Shown: piece after piece, positions 16,194 through 24,158 of the stretch | Layout of the letters: each line of letters begins with the position of its first letter | Position numbering within the stretch: the stretch's first letter is position 1 | From: Streptomyces sp. S465 | Lineage (GTDB): Bacteria > Actinomycetota > Actinomycetes > Streptomycetales > Streptomycetaceae | Assembly (NCBI RefSeq): GCF_026898115.1 | Contig: NZ_CP114036.1 | Location: 4,148,001-4,212,000 of the forward strand | Length of the DNA: 64,000 nucleotides | Reading direction: 5' to 3' | Made by a program: the position numbers and the translations under genes | Notes under the pieces: model-generated | Database searches by the model: none | Told to the model about the DNA's origin: nothing | The model's input: only the letters and a program-made list of their open reading frames with translations

Positions 16194-16253
16194 TCACGGC
16201 CGTAAGGGTGGAGCTCACGGCCGTAAGGGTGTCGTCGCGGCCGTAAGGCTGAT
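16194..16253. promoter_or_regulatory. Three iterons centred on ACGGCCGT upstream of the SDR gene
   Basis: TCACGGCCGTAAGGGTG at 16194 and 16215, and TCGCGGCCGTAAGGCTG at 16235, about 21 bp (two helical turns) apart. The core ACGGCCGT is self-complementary. The array lies 70-130 bases before the SDR start, a common place for an operator. Confidence 0.5.
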
Positions 16254-16323
16254 ACGTGGCCGCGCAGGCCACATCCCGTCACCGAGCAGATGCCGTCATG
16301 AACCCCGACGCGAGGAGCCCCGC

Positions 16324-17274
16324 ATGCCTTCCGCATCCCCGACCGAGCCATGGGACGTCCACCGGCTGCCGTCCGCCCAGGGCAAGACCTTCCTGGTGAC
16401 CGGCGGCAACGCGGGGATCGGGTACTTCGTCGCCGAACAGCTCGCCGGTACGGGGGCCACCGTCGTCCTCGGCAGCCGGGACCCGGCGAAGGCGGACGCC
16501 GCCGTGGCCTCGATCCGCTCCCGGCTCCCCGATGCCCGGGTGCGTCATATCCGGCTGGACCTCGCCGCTCTCTCCTCGCTCAAAGCCTCCGTGGAAGCGC
16601 TGCGGTTGGATCGTCTGGACGCGGTCGTCCACAACGCCGGGGTGAAGTTCGACCAGCCGCCCCGCCGTGAGACCGACGACGGCCATGAGGCGATGTTCGG
16701 GATCAACCACCTCGGGCACTTCGCGCTGACCCACTGGCTGATGCCCCTGCTCACCGCCGCGCCCGAGGGCCGCGTCGTCACCACCGGCAGCTTCGCGGCC
16801 AAGTCCGAGCGGCTGGACCTCGACGACCTCCAGAGCATCCGTGACTACCGGCCGGAGCGCACCTATGGGCGGTCGAAACTGGCCCAGATGCTCTTCGGTT
16901 TCGAACTCGACCGCCGGCTGAGGGCGGTCGGCAGCACGGTGCGGAGCGTGGTCACCCACCCGGGCGGCGCGCTCGACTCCCTCACCCCCTCGCGCCCGCC
17001 GATTCACGTCCGTACGACCGGCGAGCGGCTGCGGGGGCTGCCCGCCGGTGTCCTCGTCCAGGGCAAGGAGGCCGCCGCCTGGCCCGCCGTACGAGCGGTC
17101 CTCGACCCGTCCGTCACCGGCGGCGAGCTATGGGTCCCCCGGACCTTCGGTCTCCGCGGCGTCCCCCGGCGCGAGCCCGTCCGAGGCCATCTGGCGGATG
17201 CGGAGGTCGCGGCACACCTGTGGTCGGCGAGCCGCGGCCTGACGGGGGTCGAGCCGGAGTTCGGTTCCGTGTGA
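16324..17274 (+). CDS. Short-chain dehydrogenase/reductase
   Basis: A 316-residue SDR. Cofactor motif TGGNAGIG at about 21-28, NNAG-like HNAG, INHLGHF helix, and the active-site Ser (VTTGSF) and YGRSK (Tyr-x3-Lys) are all present. The arrangement resembles retinol dehydrogenase/WWOX-like oxidoreductases of actinobacteria, likely NADP-dependent. Start ATG 16324 is preceded by CGAGGAG. The substrate cannot be told. Preceded by the ACGGCCGT iterons, suggesting regulated expression. Confidence 0.88.
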   Translation: MPSASPTEPWDVHRLPSAQGKTFLVTGGNAGIGYFVAEQLAGTGATVVLGSRDPAKADAAVASIRSRLPDARVRHIRLDLAALSSLKASVEALRLDRLDAVVHNAGVKFDQPPRRETDDGHEAMFGINHLGHFALTHWLMPLLTAAPEGRVVTTGSFAAKSERLDLDDLQSIRDYRPERTYGRSKLAQMLFGFELDRRLRAVGSTVRSVVTHPGGALDSLTPSRPPIHVRTTGERLRGLPAGVLVQGKEAAAWPAVRAVLDPSVTGGELWVPRTFGLRGVPRREPVRGHLADAEVAAHLWSASRGLTGVEPEFGSV

Positions 17275-17423
17275 GGCCCTCAGTCAGAGCATGTAGTCCT
17301 TGAGTTCCGCGGTCACGAGGGTGATCCCGACCGGATCCGGGAGCTCGATCACCGCGCCGAAGTACCGTGGAGCCGTCCCGCTTGTCACAGGCGATCCCGC
17401 CGGTTGGTGTCCCCGTCCGTGGT

Positions 17424-18119
17424 TCAGTCGCTGAAGCGGGTCGTTTCGCTCAACTCCGCACGCGGGATGGAGATGCCGTTCACCGGGGCGGACGGGTCCG
17501 CGTAGCCGAAGGAGACGCCGAGCAGCAGCTTGCGGTCCGCCGCGACGCCCAGGGAGCGGCGCACCGTGTCGGCGTAGAAGCTGAGGAGGCCCTGTGGGCA
17601 GCTCGCGATGCCATGGGCGGTCAGGGCGAGCAGCAGGGTCTGGCCGTACATGCCGACGTCGGCCGCCATCCGCACCTCCGCGGTGGCCGGCAGGAACAGC
17701 AGGGCGACGTGCGGGGCGCCGTAGAAGTCCAGGCTCTCGACGTCGTACGCGGCGCGGGCCGCGTGATCGTCGCGGCCTATGCCCAGCGCGCCGTACATCG
17801 CGGCGCCCGCCGCGCGGCGCCGCTTCTGGTGGACGTCGCCGTACATGCCGTCGTCGTAGGGGAAGTCCGGGGTCATCCGCCCGGCGGCGTGGGCGGCTCG
17901 CAGGTCCGCGCTGAGCCGGTCGCGGGCCGCGCCGCTGACCACCTCGATATGCCAGGGCTGGGTGTTGGAGTTGGAGGGCGCCGCGCCCGCGAGGGAGAAC
18001 ACGGCGCGGAGGGTCTCCTGCGGTACGGGGTCGGAGCGGAAGGCGCGGACGGCCCGGCGGCCACGGATGAGCCGCTCGGCGTTGGCGCGCAGGGCCGGGC
18101 AGGGGAGGGTGGTGGTCAT
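17424..18119 (-). CDS. Nitroreductase family protein
   Basis: A protein of 231 residues (245 if ATG 18161 is used). RGRRAVRAF near the N-terminus and PSNSNTQPWH are typical FMN-contact segments of nitroreductases; ASCPQGLLSFY and LLLGVSFGYADP close the fold. It would reduce nitro groups, quinones or similar with NAD(P)H. It follows the TetR gene on the same strand by 14-55 bp, so it is probably that regulator's target in an autoregulated unit. Confidence 0.88.
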   Translation of the reverse strand: MTTTLPCPALRANAERLIRGRRAVRAFRSDPVPQETLRAVFSLAGAAPSNSNTQPWHIEVVSGAARDRLSADLRAAHAAGRMTPDFPYDDGMYGDVHQKRRRAAGAAMYGALGIGRDDHAARAAYDVESLDFYGAPHVALLFLPATAEVRMAADVGMYGQTLLLALTAHGIASCPQGLLSFYADTVRRSLGVAADRKLLLGVSFGYADPSAPVNGISIPRAELSETTRFSD

Positions 18120-18174
18120 GCCGCTGTTGGTTCCTTGGTCGTTGGTCGAGTGCTGAGCCATTGGGCCGTGGGGA

Positions 18175-18792
18175 CTACGGGGCCACCGCGCCGCAGGAGC
18201 TGCCGGGGGCCGAGGGAGCGTCCGCGTCCAGGAAGGACTGGATGATCCGCTCGGCCGCCTCCTTCAGCGCGGCCGCGGAGCGCTCGGCCGAGAAGATCTG
18301 CGTGGTGACGTTGGCGCCCTCCACCAGCATCTGGAGCATGTAGGCCAGACCCTGCGGATCGCGGACCGGCAGCGGGGCGATCAGCTCGGCCAGCATCTCC
18401 AGGTACTCGGCCTTCAGCCCGCCGGCCGTCCGGTGCACCGGGTGGTCGCGGTCGGGGAATTCGACGCAGGCGTTGGCCAACGGGCAGCCGCGGAAGTCCG
18501 GCTCGCTGATCCGGTCCGCGATGGCGCCTATGACGTGGCGCAGTTGGGCCAGCGGATCGCCGGGACATGCCCGGCGCGCCGCCTCCAGCCAGTCGCGCGG
18601 GGGGTCGGCCTGCGCCTTCACATAGGCGACGGCCAGGTGGTCCTTGGACTCGAAGCTCCGGTAGATGCTGGGCTTCCCGACCCCGGAACGCTCGGCGATC
18701 TCGGCGACGCCGACCGCGCGGATGCCCTCTTGGTAGAAGAGATCGCACGCGACGCCCCAGACCCGCTGCCCCGCCGGTGACCGTCCTGCCAT
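18175..18792 (-). CDS. TetR family regulator
   Basis: A 205-residue repressor. The N-terminal helix-turn-helix reads AEIAERSGVGKPSIYRSFESKD, followed by a helical ligand domain with CPLANACVEF, a stretch seen in TetR_C_33-like regulators. ATG 18792 with GGAAGGG upstream is preferred over GTG 18834, since the latter lies next to a palindromic operator. Two operators upstream indicate autoregulation; the nitroreductase gene downstream is the likely target. Confidence 0.9.
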   Translation of the reverse strand: MAGRSPAGQRVWGVACDLFYQEGIRAVGVAEIAERSGVGKPSIYRSFESKDHLAVAYVKAQADPPRDWLEAARRACPGDPLAQLRHVIGAIADRISEPDFRGCPLANACVEFPDRDHPVHRTAGGLKAEYLEMLAELIAPLPVRDPQGLAYMLQMLVEGANVTTQIFSAERSAAALKEAAERIIQSFLDADAPSAPGSSCGAVAP

Positions 18793-18816
18793 CAGGTCCA
18801 CCCTTCCTCGTCCGAC

Positions 18817-18830
18817 GTACCGTTCGGTAC
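18817..18830. promoter_or_regulatory. Operator palindrome GTACCGTTCGGTAC
   Basis: Perfect 6-bp arms around TT, 25 bases before the TetR ATG. The word ACCGNNCGGT is common at TetR-type operators. Confidence 0.65.
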
Positions 18831-18846
18831 TCACGCGTGATGCCCA

Positions 18847-18864
18847 CCGTACCGATCGGTACGG
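18847..18864. promoter_or_regulatory. 18-bp perfect operator palindrome
   Basis: CCGTACCGATCGGTACGG is a perfect palindrome containing the same TACCG/CGGTA half-sites as the copy at 18817. The pair lies between the TetR gene and the next minus-strand SDR's stop, so it would control the TetR-nitroreductase unit. Confidence 0.7.
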
Positions 18865-18917
18865 CGGGACGTCAACCCTCTACGCCGCCGGGGCGTCCCC
18901 CACGGCCGACGGGCCGC

Positions 18918-19736
18918 TCAGGCCCGGCTGCCGCCGTCCACCCGGAGCACCGTGCCGGTCACGTAGGAGGCGCGGTCGCTGAGGAGCCACGCGGCGGCCT
19001 GGGCGATCTCGTCCGGGTCGGCGGCACGGCGCAGCGGGGCCTGCGTCGTGATCCGCTCGATGACGCCGGGGGAGCTGTCCTCCCATTCGCGGATCATCTC
19101 GGTGATCGTGGCGCCGGGCGCGATGGCGTTGACGCGGATGCCCTCCGGGCCGTACGTGACGGCGGCCGACTCGGTGAGGCTGTTGACCGCGCGCTTCATG
19201 GCGCCGTACGCCGGGAGTTCGGGGTTGCCCATGAGGCTGCCGACGCTCGAGTTGTTGACGATGGCGCCCGTTCCGGCGGTGGCGCGGATGGCGGTCACCT
19301 CGGCGGTCATGGCCAGCCACGGGCCCCTGAGGTTGACGGCGTAGACGTGGTCGAAGTCGGCCTCCGGGAACTGGTCCATCGGGCCCGGCTGATGGCTCGT
19401 CGCGCCGTTGTTGAAGGCCACGTCGAGCCGGCCGTACAGCTCCACGGCCCGGTCGACGGCGGCCCGCACGCTCGCCGCGTCGGCCAGGTCGCACACGACG
19501 TGGTCCGCGGTACCGCCGGTCGCCCGGATCTCCTCGGCGACCGCCTTGATCTGGGCCTCCGTACGGGCCGCCAGCAGCACCCGGGCGCCCTCCCGGGCGA
19601 AGAGGCGCGCCGCGGCGGCGCCGATGCCGCGCCCGGCGCCAGTGACGAAGGCGACCTTGTCGGCCAGCAGGCCGAGGCCGGCCCCGGTGGCGGCGCGGGT
19701 CAGGGTCTCGGGGGTGATGTCCGGTGTGTTGTCCAT
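18918..19736 (-). CDS. Short-chain dehydrogenase/reductase (classical)
   Basis: A 272-residue classical SDR: GAGRGIG cofactor loop, NNGA in place of NNAG, active-site Ser in NNSSVGS, YGAMK (Tyr-x3-Lys), and a VDGGSRA C-terminus. Probably NAD(P)-dependent alcohol or ketone oxidoreduction. ATG 19736 is chosen; a GTG two codons upstream is possible. Divergent from the XRE regulator at 19823, which is the natural candidate controller. Confidence 0.88.
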   Translation of the reverse strand: MDNTPDITPETLTRAATGAGLGLLADKVAFVTGAGRGIGAAAARLFAREGARVLLAARTEAQIKAVAEEIRATGGTADHVVCDLADAASVRAAVDRAVELYGRLDVAFNNGATSHQPGPMDQFPEADFDHVYAVNLRGPWLAMTAEVTAIRATAGTGAIVNNSSVGSLMGNPELPAYGAMKRAVNSLTESAAVTYGPEGIRVNAIAPGATITEMIREWEDSSPGVIERITTQAPLRRAADPDEIAQAAAWLLSDRASYVTGTVLRVDGGSRA

Positions 19737-19822
19737 GGTCACGAGCCTGCGACCGGCCCCACAGCTCATCCAGGCACCGGCGATACCTGGTTGAGCCCCC
19801 ACCGTCCGCCCACACTGAGGGC

Positions 19823-20674
19823 GTGGACAGACGAGAACTTGCGGCCTTCCTGCGCAGCCGGCGCGAGCGGATCACCCCCGCCGACGTGGGACTGCCCGCC
19901 GGGACGCGGCGCCGCACCCCGGGGCTGCGGCGCGAGGAGGTGGCGCAGTTGGCGTTCATCTCGACCGAGTACTACACGCGGCTGGAGCAGGCCCGCGCGC
20001 CGCGCCCGTCCCGCGAGGTGCTGGCCGGGCTGGCCCGCGCCCTGCGGCTGGCCGACGCCGAGCGGGTCCACCTCCACCATCTCGCGGGCGCCCCGCCCGG
20101 TCCGGCGGCCGGACCGTCCCGTGAGGTGCGGCCGAGCATCGCGGAGCTGCTGCGGCGGCTGCCGCACGCGGCGGCGATCGTCGTGTCCGCAAGTTACGAG
20201 GTCATCGCCTGGAACGACTTGGCCGCCGCCTTCATGGAGGACTTCTCCGCCCTCTCGCGCCGCGACCGCAACCTGGCCCGCCGCGCCTTCCTCGGGCCGC
20301 ACCGGGACGGGCGGCGGCTGTACGGGGTGACGGACGCGGACGCGTTCGCCCGGACCGCGGCCGAGAACCTGCGCGCCACGGCCGCCCGCTACCCCGACGA
20401 CCCGGAGGTGACCGGGCTGGTGGCCGAACTCCGTGCGGGCAGCGAGGAGTTCGCCCGGCTGTGGGACTCCCACGACGTGTCGACCGGGCCCACTCTGTGC
20501 AAGACGTTCCACCATCCGCTCGTCGGGCCCATCACCGTCAACTGCGACTCGCTGGACATCACCGACCGGGACCAGCGGGTCGTCATCTACACCGCCGACC
20601 CCGGTTCACCGTCCGAGGAGGCGCTGAAGCTGCTGTCGGTCATCGGCACCCAGCGCATGGATGTGCCGAGCTAG
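19823..20674 (+). CDS. XRE family regulator with MmyB-like sensor domain
   Basis: A 283-residue regulator. The N-terminal HTH (FLRSRRERITPADVGLP ... GLRREEVAQLAFISTEYYTRLEQ) is followed by an MmyB-like ligand domain (IAWNDLAAAFM ... ARYPDDPEV ... TFHHPLVG). This is the common actinobacterial layout, often controlling a divergent SDR or oxidoreductase. Start is GTG 19823, giving VDRRELAAFLRSRR; TGAGGG lies just upstream. Divergent from the SDR with 86 bp between. Confidence 0.92.
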   Translation: MDRRELAAFLRSRRERITPADVGLPAGTRRRTPGLRREEVAQLAFISTEYYTRLEQARAPRPSREVLAGLARALRLADAERVHLHHLAGAPPGPAAGPSREVRPSIAELLRRLPHAAAIVVSASYEVIAWNDLAAAFMEDFSALSRRDRNLARRAFLGPHRDGRRLYGVTDADAFARTAAENLRATAARYPDDPEVTGLVAELRAGSEEFARLWDSHDVSTGPTLCKTFHHPLVGPITVNCDSLDITDRDQRVVIYTADPGSPSEEALKLLSVIGTQRMDVPS

Positions 20675-20732
20675 TCAGGGCCGCCTCGGCGCGGGCGTCC
20701 GCGGGACGCGCGGCCGCGCCCGTGGTGGCACC

Positions 20733-20782
20733 TGACCGTTTGAAGGTGATCAGCTGACCATTTGAAGGTGATCAGCTGACCG
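20733..20782. repeat. 22-bp tandem repeat at the 3' end of the TetR gene
   Basis: TGACCRTTTGAAGGTGATCAGC occurs at 20733-20754 and 20755-20776, with a third start at 20777. The second copy contains the stop codon of the leftward TetR gene, so the repeat duplicates the gene's 3' end. Confidence 0.8.
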
Positions 20783-21410
20783 TCGCGAGGCCGTTCGCCA
20801 GCAGGGCAAAGGCGGCCTCCGCGTCGCGGACCGCGTCCGGGTAGCGGGCATCGGCGGTCTCGCCGGACGCCAGGCGCTCGAAGTTCTCCGTGGACAGCGC
20901 CCATTGGACGGCGATGACCTGGACCGAGGCCATCCGGGCGATGAGGTCCGGCGCGTCGGCGGTGTCGCGCAGGGCCTCGGTGAGGGCGCGTTCGCCGCCC
21001 GCCTTGAAGCGCTGCATGCGGTCGATCAGGGCGGGGGTCCGGAAGATCAGTTGGGTGAGCTCCCGGATCTCGGGGGTGTCGTTGAGACCGGTGATCGGAT
21101 CGCGCCGGCGCAGGCCGTCGAGGAAGTGGTCGCGCAGAGCGGTCAGCGGAGTGGTGCGCGCGGAGCGGGCGCGCACCACCCGGGCGGATTCGGTCTCGTG
21201 GTCGGCCATGCGGTGCACCACGAGGTCTTCCTTGGTCGGGAAGTACGCGAACAGCGTGCGCTTGGAGACCTCGGCGGCCTCGGCGATCTGGGCCACGGAG
21301 ACCTCATGGAAGCCGCGCTCGATGAAGAGGGCGATCGCGGCGTCCGAGATCGCCTCGCGGGTCCGCTGCTTCTTGCGTTCCCGCAGGCCGGGCTGGTTCT
21401 CGGTCGTCAC
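20772..21410 (-). CDS. TetR family regulator (divergent from FAD monooxygenase)
   Basis: A 212-residue TetR protein. The DNA-binding domain reads REAISDAAIALFIERGFHEVSVAQIAEAAEVSKRTLFAYFPTKED in consecutive segments; the C-terminal domain resembles MftR-type TetR proteins. Start ATG 21410. It is divergent from the monooxygenase with an 87-bp spacer, the usual arrangement for a repressor and its target. Its last codons fall inside a 22-bp tandem repeat. Confidence 0.9.
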   Translation of the reverse strand: MTTENQPGLRERKKQRTREAISDAAIALFIERGFHEVSVAQIAEAAEVSKRTLFAYFPTKEDLVVHRMADHETESARVVRARSARTTPLTALRDHFLDGLRRRDPITGLNDTPEIRELTQLIFRTPALIDRMQRFKAGGERALTEALRDTADAPDLIARMASVQVIAVQWALSTENFERLASGETADARYPDAVRDAEAAFALLANGLATVS

Positions 21411-21497
21411 GCGCCCACACTACCCCACAAACTGCACTTGGAATATTTCTGCACCTGGTGTACTTGTTTACCGAGTGCAGAAGCGAGGGAGGGCGAA
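21411..21497. promoter_or_regulatory. Divergent control region of TetR and monooxygenase genes
   Basis: AT-richer than its surroundings. Contains three TGCAC/GTGCA words (near 21433, 21451, 21474) and GGTGTACTTGTTTACC (21455-21470), a loose 16-bp palindrome that could be the TetR operator. Confidence 0.4.
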
Positions 21498-23003
21498 ATG
21501 GAATCGATCGAGACCGAGGTCGTCATCGTGGGCGCCGGGCCGACCGGGCTGACGCTGGCGTACGAGCTGGCCCTGGCCGGGGTGGAGACCCTGGTGCTGG
21601 AGAAGCTGCCGGAGCGGCTCCAGCAGGTGAAGGGCGGGGCGATCCAGCCCCGTACGGCGGAGATGCTGGAGCTGCGGGGGCTGCTGGAGCCGATGCTGCG
21701 GCGGGCCATGCCGCGCGGACCGGTCGGCGGGCACTTCGCGATGCTGCCGGTGCCGCTGGACTGCCGCCCCTGGGACACCCGGTATCCGTCCCCGATCTCG
21801 CTCCCCCAGTGGGAGATCGAAGAGGTGCTGGAAGAGCGGGCGACCGCCCTGGGCGCGCGGGTACGGCGCGGGGCCGCCGTCACGTCGGTCGAGGCGGACG
21901 CCGACGGGGTGACCGTCACGGCGCACGACGGTCCGCGAGTGCGGGCGCGGTACGTGGTGGCGTGCGACGGGGGCCACAGTGCGGTCCGTAAGGAGCTCGG
22001 AATGCCGTTCCCCGGGCGGTCCGGGACATATCTGGCGGTCCTCGCCGACGTTCGGCTGTCGTCCGTGTCGGAGCTGGTGCCCCGGGAGCAGGGGCACATC
22101 AGCACCCTGACGCGGCAGGCGAACGACTACTGGGCGATGCTCGTCCCACTCGGCGACGACCGCTACCGGCTCACCTACGGGTACTACGGGTCCGAGGACC
22201 GCCCGGAGGTCACCCGGGACACCCCCGTCGGCGACGACGAGATCGCCGCCGCGCTGCGGGCCGTGTACGGCGAGGGGACGGTGCTCGGCGGGGTGGACAA
22301 CTCCTCCCGGTTCAGCGACGCCACCCGGCAGGTCGAGCGCTACCGGGCGGGCCGGGTGCTGTTCGCGGGTGACGCCGCGCACATCCATCCGCCGCTGGGC
22401 GGGCAGGGGCTGAACCTCGGTGTGCAGGACGCGTTCAACCTGGGCTGGAAGCTGGCCGCCACCCTCCATGGGCGGGCCCCGGCCGGGTTGCTGGACAGCT
22501 ACCACGCCGAACGGCACCCGGTCGCGGCCGGAGTGCTGCACCACACCTCGGCCCAGCGGGTGCTGGCGGATCCGCGCCCAGACAACGAGGACATGACGGC
22601 CCTGCGGGAGATCGTCACCGATCTGCTGCGGCTGCCGGACACCAACCGGCACCTGGCGGGGCTGATGTCAGGGCTGGCGCTGGGGTACGAGATCCCCGGT
22701 GCCCGCCATCCGCTGGCCGGGCAGCGGGTGCCGGACGCCGAGCTGGTCACCGCGTCCGGGCCCGCCCGGCTGTCGTCGCTGTTCGGCCCGGGACACGCCG
22801 TGCTGCTGGACGTGGGCGGGCTCGTCCCGGACGGCGTACGGCTGCCGGAGCGGGTCGACCTCGTACCCGCCAAGTCCACGGCCGACCTGGGCGCGGGCGC
22901 ACTGCTGTTCCGCCCCGACGGCTACGTCTGCTGGGCGGCGGACGACGCCGCCGCATGCCGTGAGGGGGTGCTGCCCGCGATCGCCGCGCATCTGGTGGCC
23001 TGA
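21498..23003 (+). CDS. FAD-dependent aromatic monooxygenase
   Basis: A 501-residue class A flavoprotein hydroxylase. GAGPTGLTLAYELALAG (Rossmann GxGxxG) at the N-terminus, CDGGHSAVRK (DG motif) near 160, and GDAAHIHPPLGGQGLN (GD motif) near 295 are all intact. A C-terminal thioredoxin-like extension is present as in PgaE/RdmE-type enzymes of polyketide tailoring and aromatic degradation. GGGAGGG precedes ATG 21498. Substrate unknown; probably repressed by the divergent TetR protein and induced by an aromatic compound. Confidence 0.92.
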   Translation: MESIETEVVIVGAGPTGLTLAYELALAGVETLVLEKLPERLQQVKGGAIQPRTAEMLELRGLLEPMLRRAMPRGPVGGHFAMLPVPLDCRPWDTRYPSPISLPQWEIEEVLEERATALGARVRRGAAVTSVEADADGVTVTAHDGPRVRARYVVACDGGHSAVRKELGMPFPGRSGTYLAVLADVRLSSVSELVPREQGHISTLTRQANDYWAMLVPLGDDRYRLTYGYYGSEDRPEVTRDTPVGDDEIAAALRAVYGEGTVLGGVDNSSRFSDATRQVERYRAGRVLFAGDAAHIHPPLGGQGLNLGVQDAFNLGWKLAATLHGRAPAGLLDSYHAERHPVAAGVLHHTSAQRVLADPRPDNEDMTALREIVTDLLRLPDTNRHLAGLMSGLALGYEIPGARHPLAGQRVPDAELVTASGPARLSSLFGPGHAVLLDVGGLVPDGVRLPERVDLVPAKSTADLGAGALLFRPDGYVCWAADDAAACREGVLPAIAAHLVA

Positions 23004-23147
23004 CGATCCGAGCCGCCAGGTTGGCAGGCCGTCACACCGCCAGAGGTGTCGGACCGCCCAGGCCGTCAGACCGTCAGGCCACTAAGCCGTCACACCGCCA
23101 GACCGTCAGGCCCCGTCACGCCGCCAGACCGCCAAGCCGCCAAGCCG
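23004..23147. repeat. Degenerate 8-10 bp repeats (CCGTCAGAC / CCGCCAAG)
   Basis: The spacer between convergent genes consists of many variants of the words CCGTCAGACC, CCGTCACACC and CCGCCAAG in tandem. No gene. It may act as a weak termination zone. Confidence 0.75.
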
Positions 23148-24158
23148 TCAGACCAAGCGACGGGCCGTCGCCCAGCGGGTCAGCTCGTGGCGGTTGGAGA
23201 GCTGGAGCTTGCGCAGCACCGCCGAGACATGGCTCTCGACCGTCTTCACCGAGATGAACAGCTGCTTGGCGATCTCCTTGTAGGCGTAACCGCGGGCGAT
23301 CAGGCGCAGCACCTCGCGCTCCCGCTGGGTGAGCCGGTCCAGGTCCTCGTCCACGGGCGGGGCGTCGGTGGAGGCGAAGGCGTCCAGGACGAAACCGGCG
23401 AGGCGCGGCGAGAAGACCGCGTCGCCCTCGGAGACCCGGAAGATCGCGTCGACCAGGTCGGTGCCGGTGATGGTCTTGGTCACATAGCCGCGGGCGCCGC
23501 CGCGGATGACCCCGATGACGTCCTCGGCGGCGTCCGAGACGGAGAGCGCGAGGAAGCGCACCGGACGGTTCTGGTCGGCCATCAGCGAGGCGCTGCGGCG
23601 CAGCACTTCGACCCCGCCCCCGCCGGGGAGGTGCACGTCGAGTAGTACGACCTCGGGGCGGGTCGCGGTGATCACGGTGACGGCCTGGTCGACATCGGCC
23701 GCCTCGCCGACCACCTCGACGCCGGTCCGGGCCGTGTCCCCGATCTCGGCCTGCACCCCGGTGCGGAACATACGGTGATCGTCGACCAGCACGACACGCA
23801 CCCGGCGCGGCTCCGCGGCGTCGTCGGGTCCCGCGCCGCCCGCCCCCACCGGACCGGGCGCGGGCACGCCACCCGCCGGTCCGGGCGTGCCCAGGGCGTC
23901 CCTGCCGTCCCTGTTGTCGGGCACCGAAGCACGACCGAACCCACCCGGCACAGGACTGCCGCCCGCCGCCGGGGCACCGCCCGTACCGCCCGGCGCGGCC
24001 GTGCCGCCGGGCACCGAACCGCGGCCGGCCCCGCCCGGCACCCGCGAACCCCCCAGCGCGGGGGCACGCGTGCCGCCGAAGGCGGGGGCGCCGCCGGGCG
24101 CGGCGGGCGCTCCCCCGCCGCCTGGGTTACCGGCCGGCAGGCCGTACGCGTCGGTCAT
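23148..24158 (-). CDS. LuxR/NarL response regulator with long Gly/Ala/Pro N-terminal extension
   Basis: A 336-residue response regulator. The receiver begins at about residue 119 (VRVVLVDDHRMF), with the phosphoacceptor Asp in VVLLDVHLP and Lys in VTKTI; the LuxR HTH is at about 272-330 (LTQREREVLRLIARGYAYKEIAKQ). The first ~115 residues are low-complexity Gly/Ala/Pro and unusual for this family. The ATG overlaps the histidine kinase stop (ATGA at 24155-24158), which supports this start. Confidence 0.92.
   Translation of the reverse strand: MTDAYGLPAGNPGGGGAPAAPGGAPAFGGTRAPALGGSRVPGGAGRGSVPGGTAAPGGTGGAPAAGGSPVPGGFGRASVPDNRDGRDALGTPGPAGGVPAPGPVGAGGAGPDDAAEPRRVRVVLVDDHRMFRTGVQAEIGDTARTGVEVVGEAADVDQAVTVITATRPEVVLLDVHLPGGGGVEVLRRSASLMADQNRPVRFLALSVSDAAEDVIGVIRGGARGYVTKTITGTDLVDAIFRVSEGDAVFSPRLAGFVLDAFASTDAPPVDEDLDRLTQREREVLRLIARGYAYKEIAKQLFISVKTVESHVSAVLRKLQLSNRHELTRWATARRLV

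Noticed and set aside
16045..16330. Minus-strand frame over the spacer upstream of the SDR gene
   Set aside because: Its sequence follows the repeats and has no ribosome binding site; it is a product of open frames in high G+C DNA.
17284..17390. Short minus-strand frame ending in FGAVIELPDPVGITLVTAEL, possible gene remnant
   Set aside because: Protein-like composition but only about 35 codons, no family match I can name and no start signal. Could be the 3' remnant of a lost gene, but this cannot be supported.
20904..21497. Extension of the FAD monooxygenase upstream across the TetR gene
   Set aside because: Antisense to a clear TetR gene; ATG 21498 has GGGAGGG and starts right at the FAD-binding motif.
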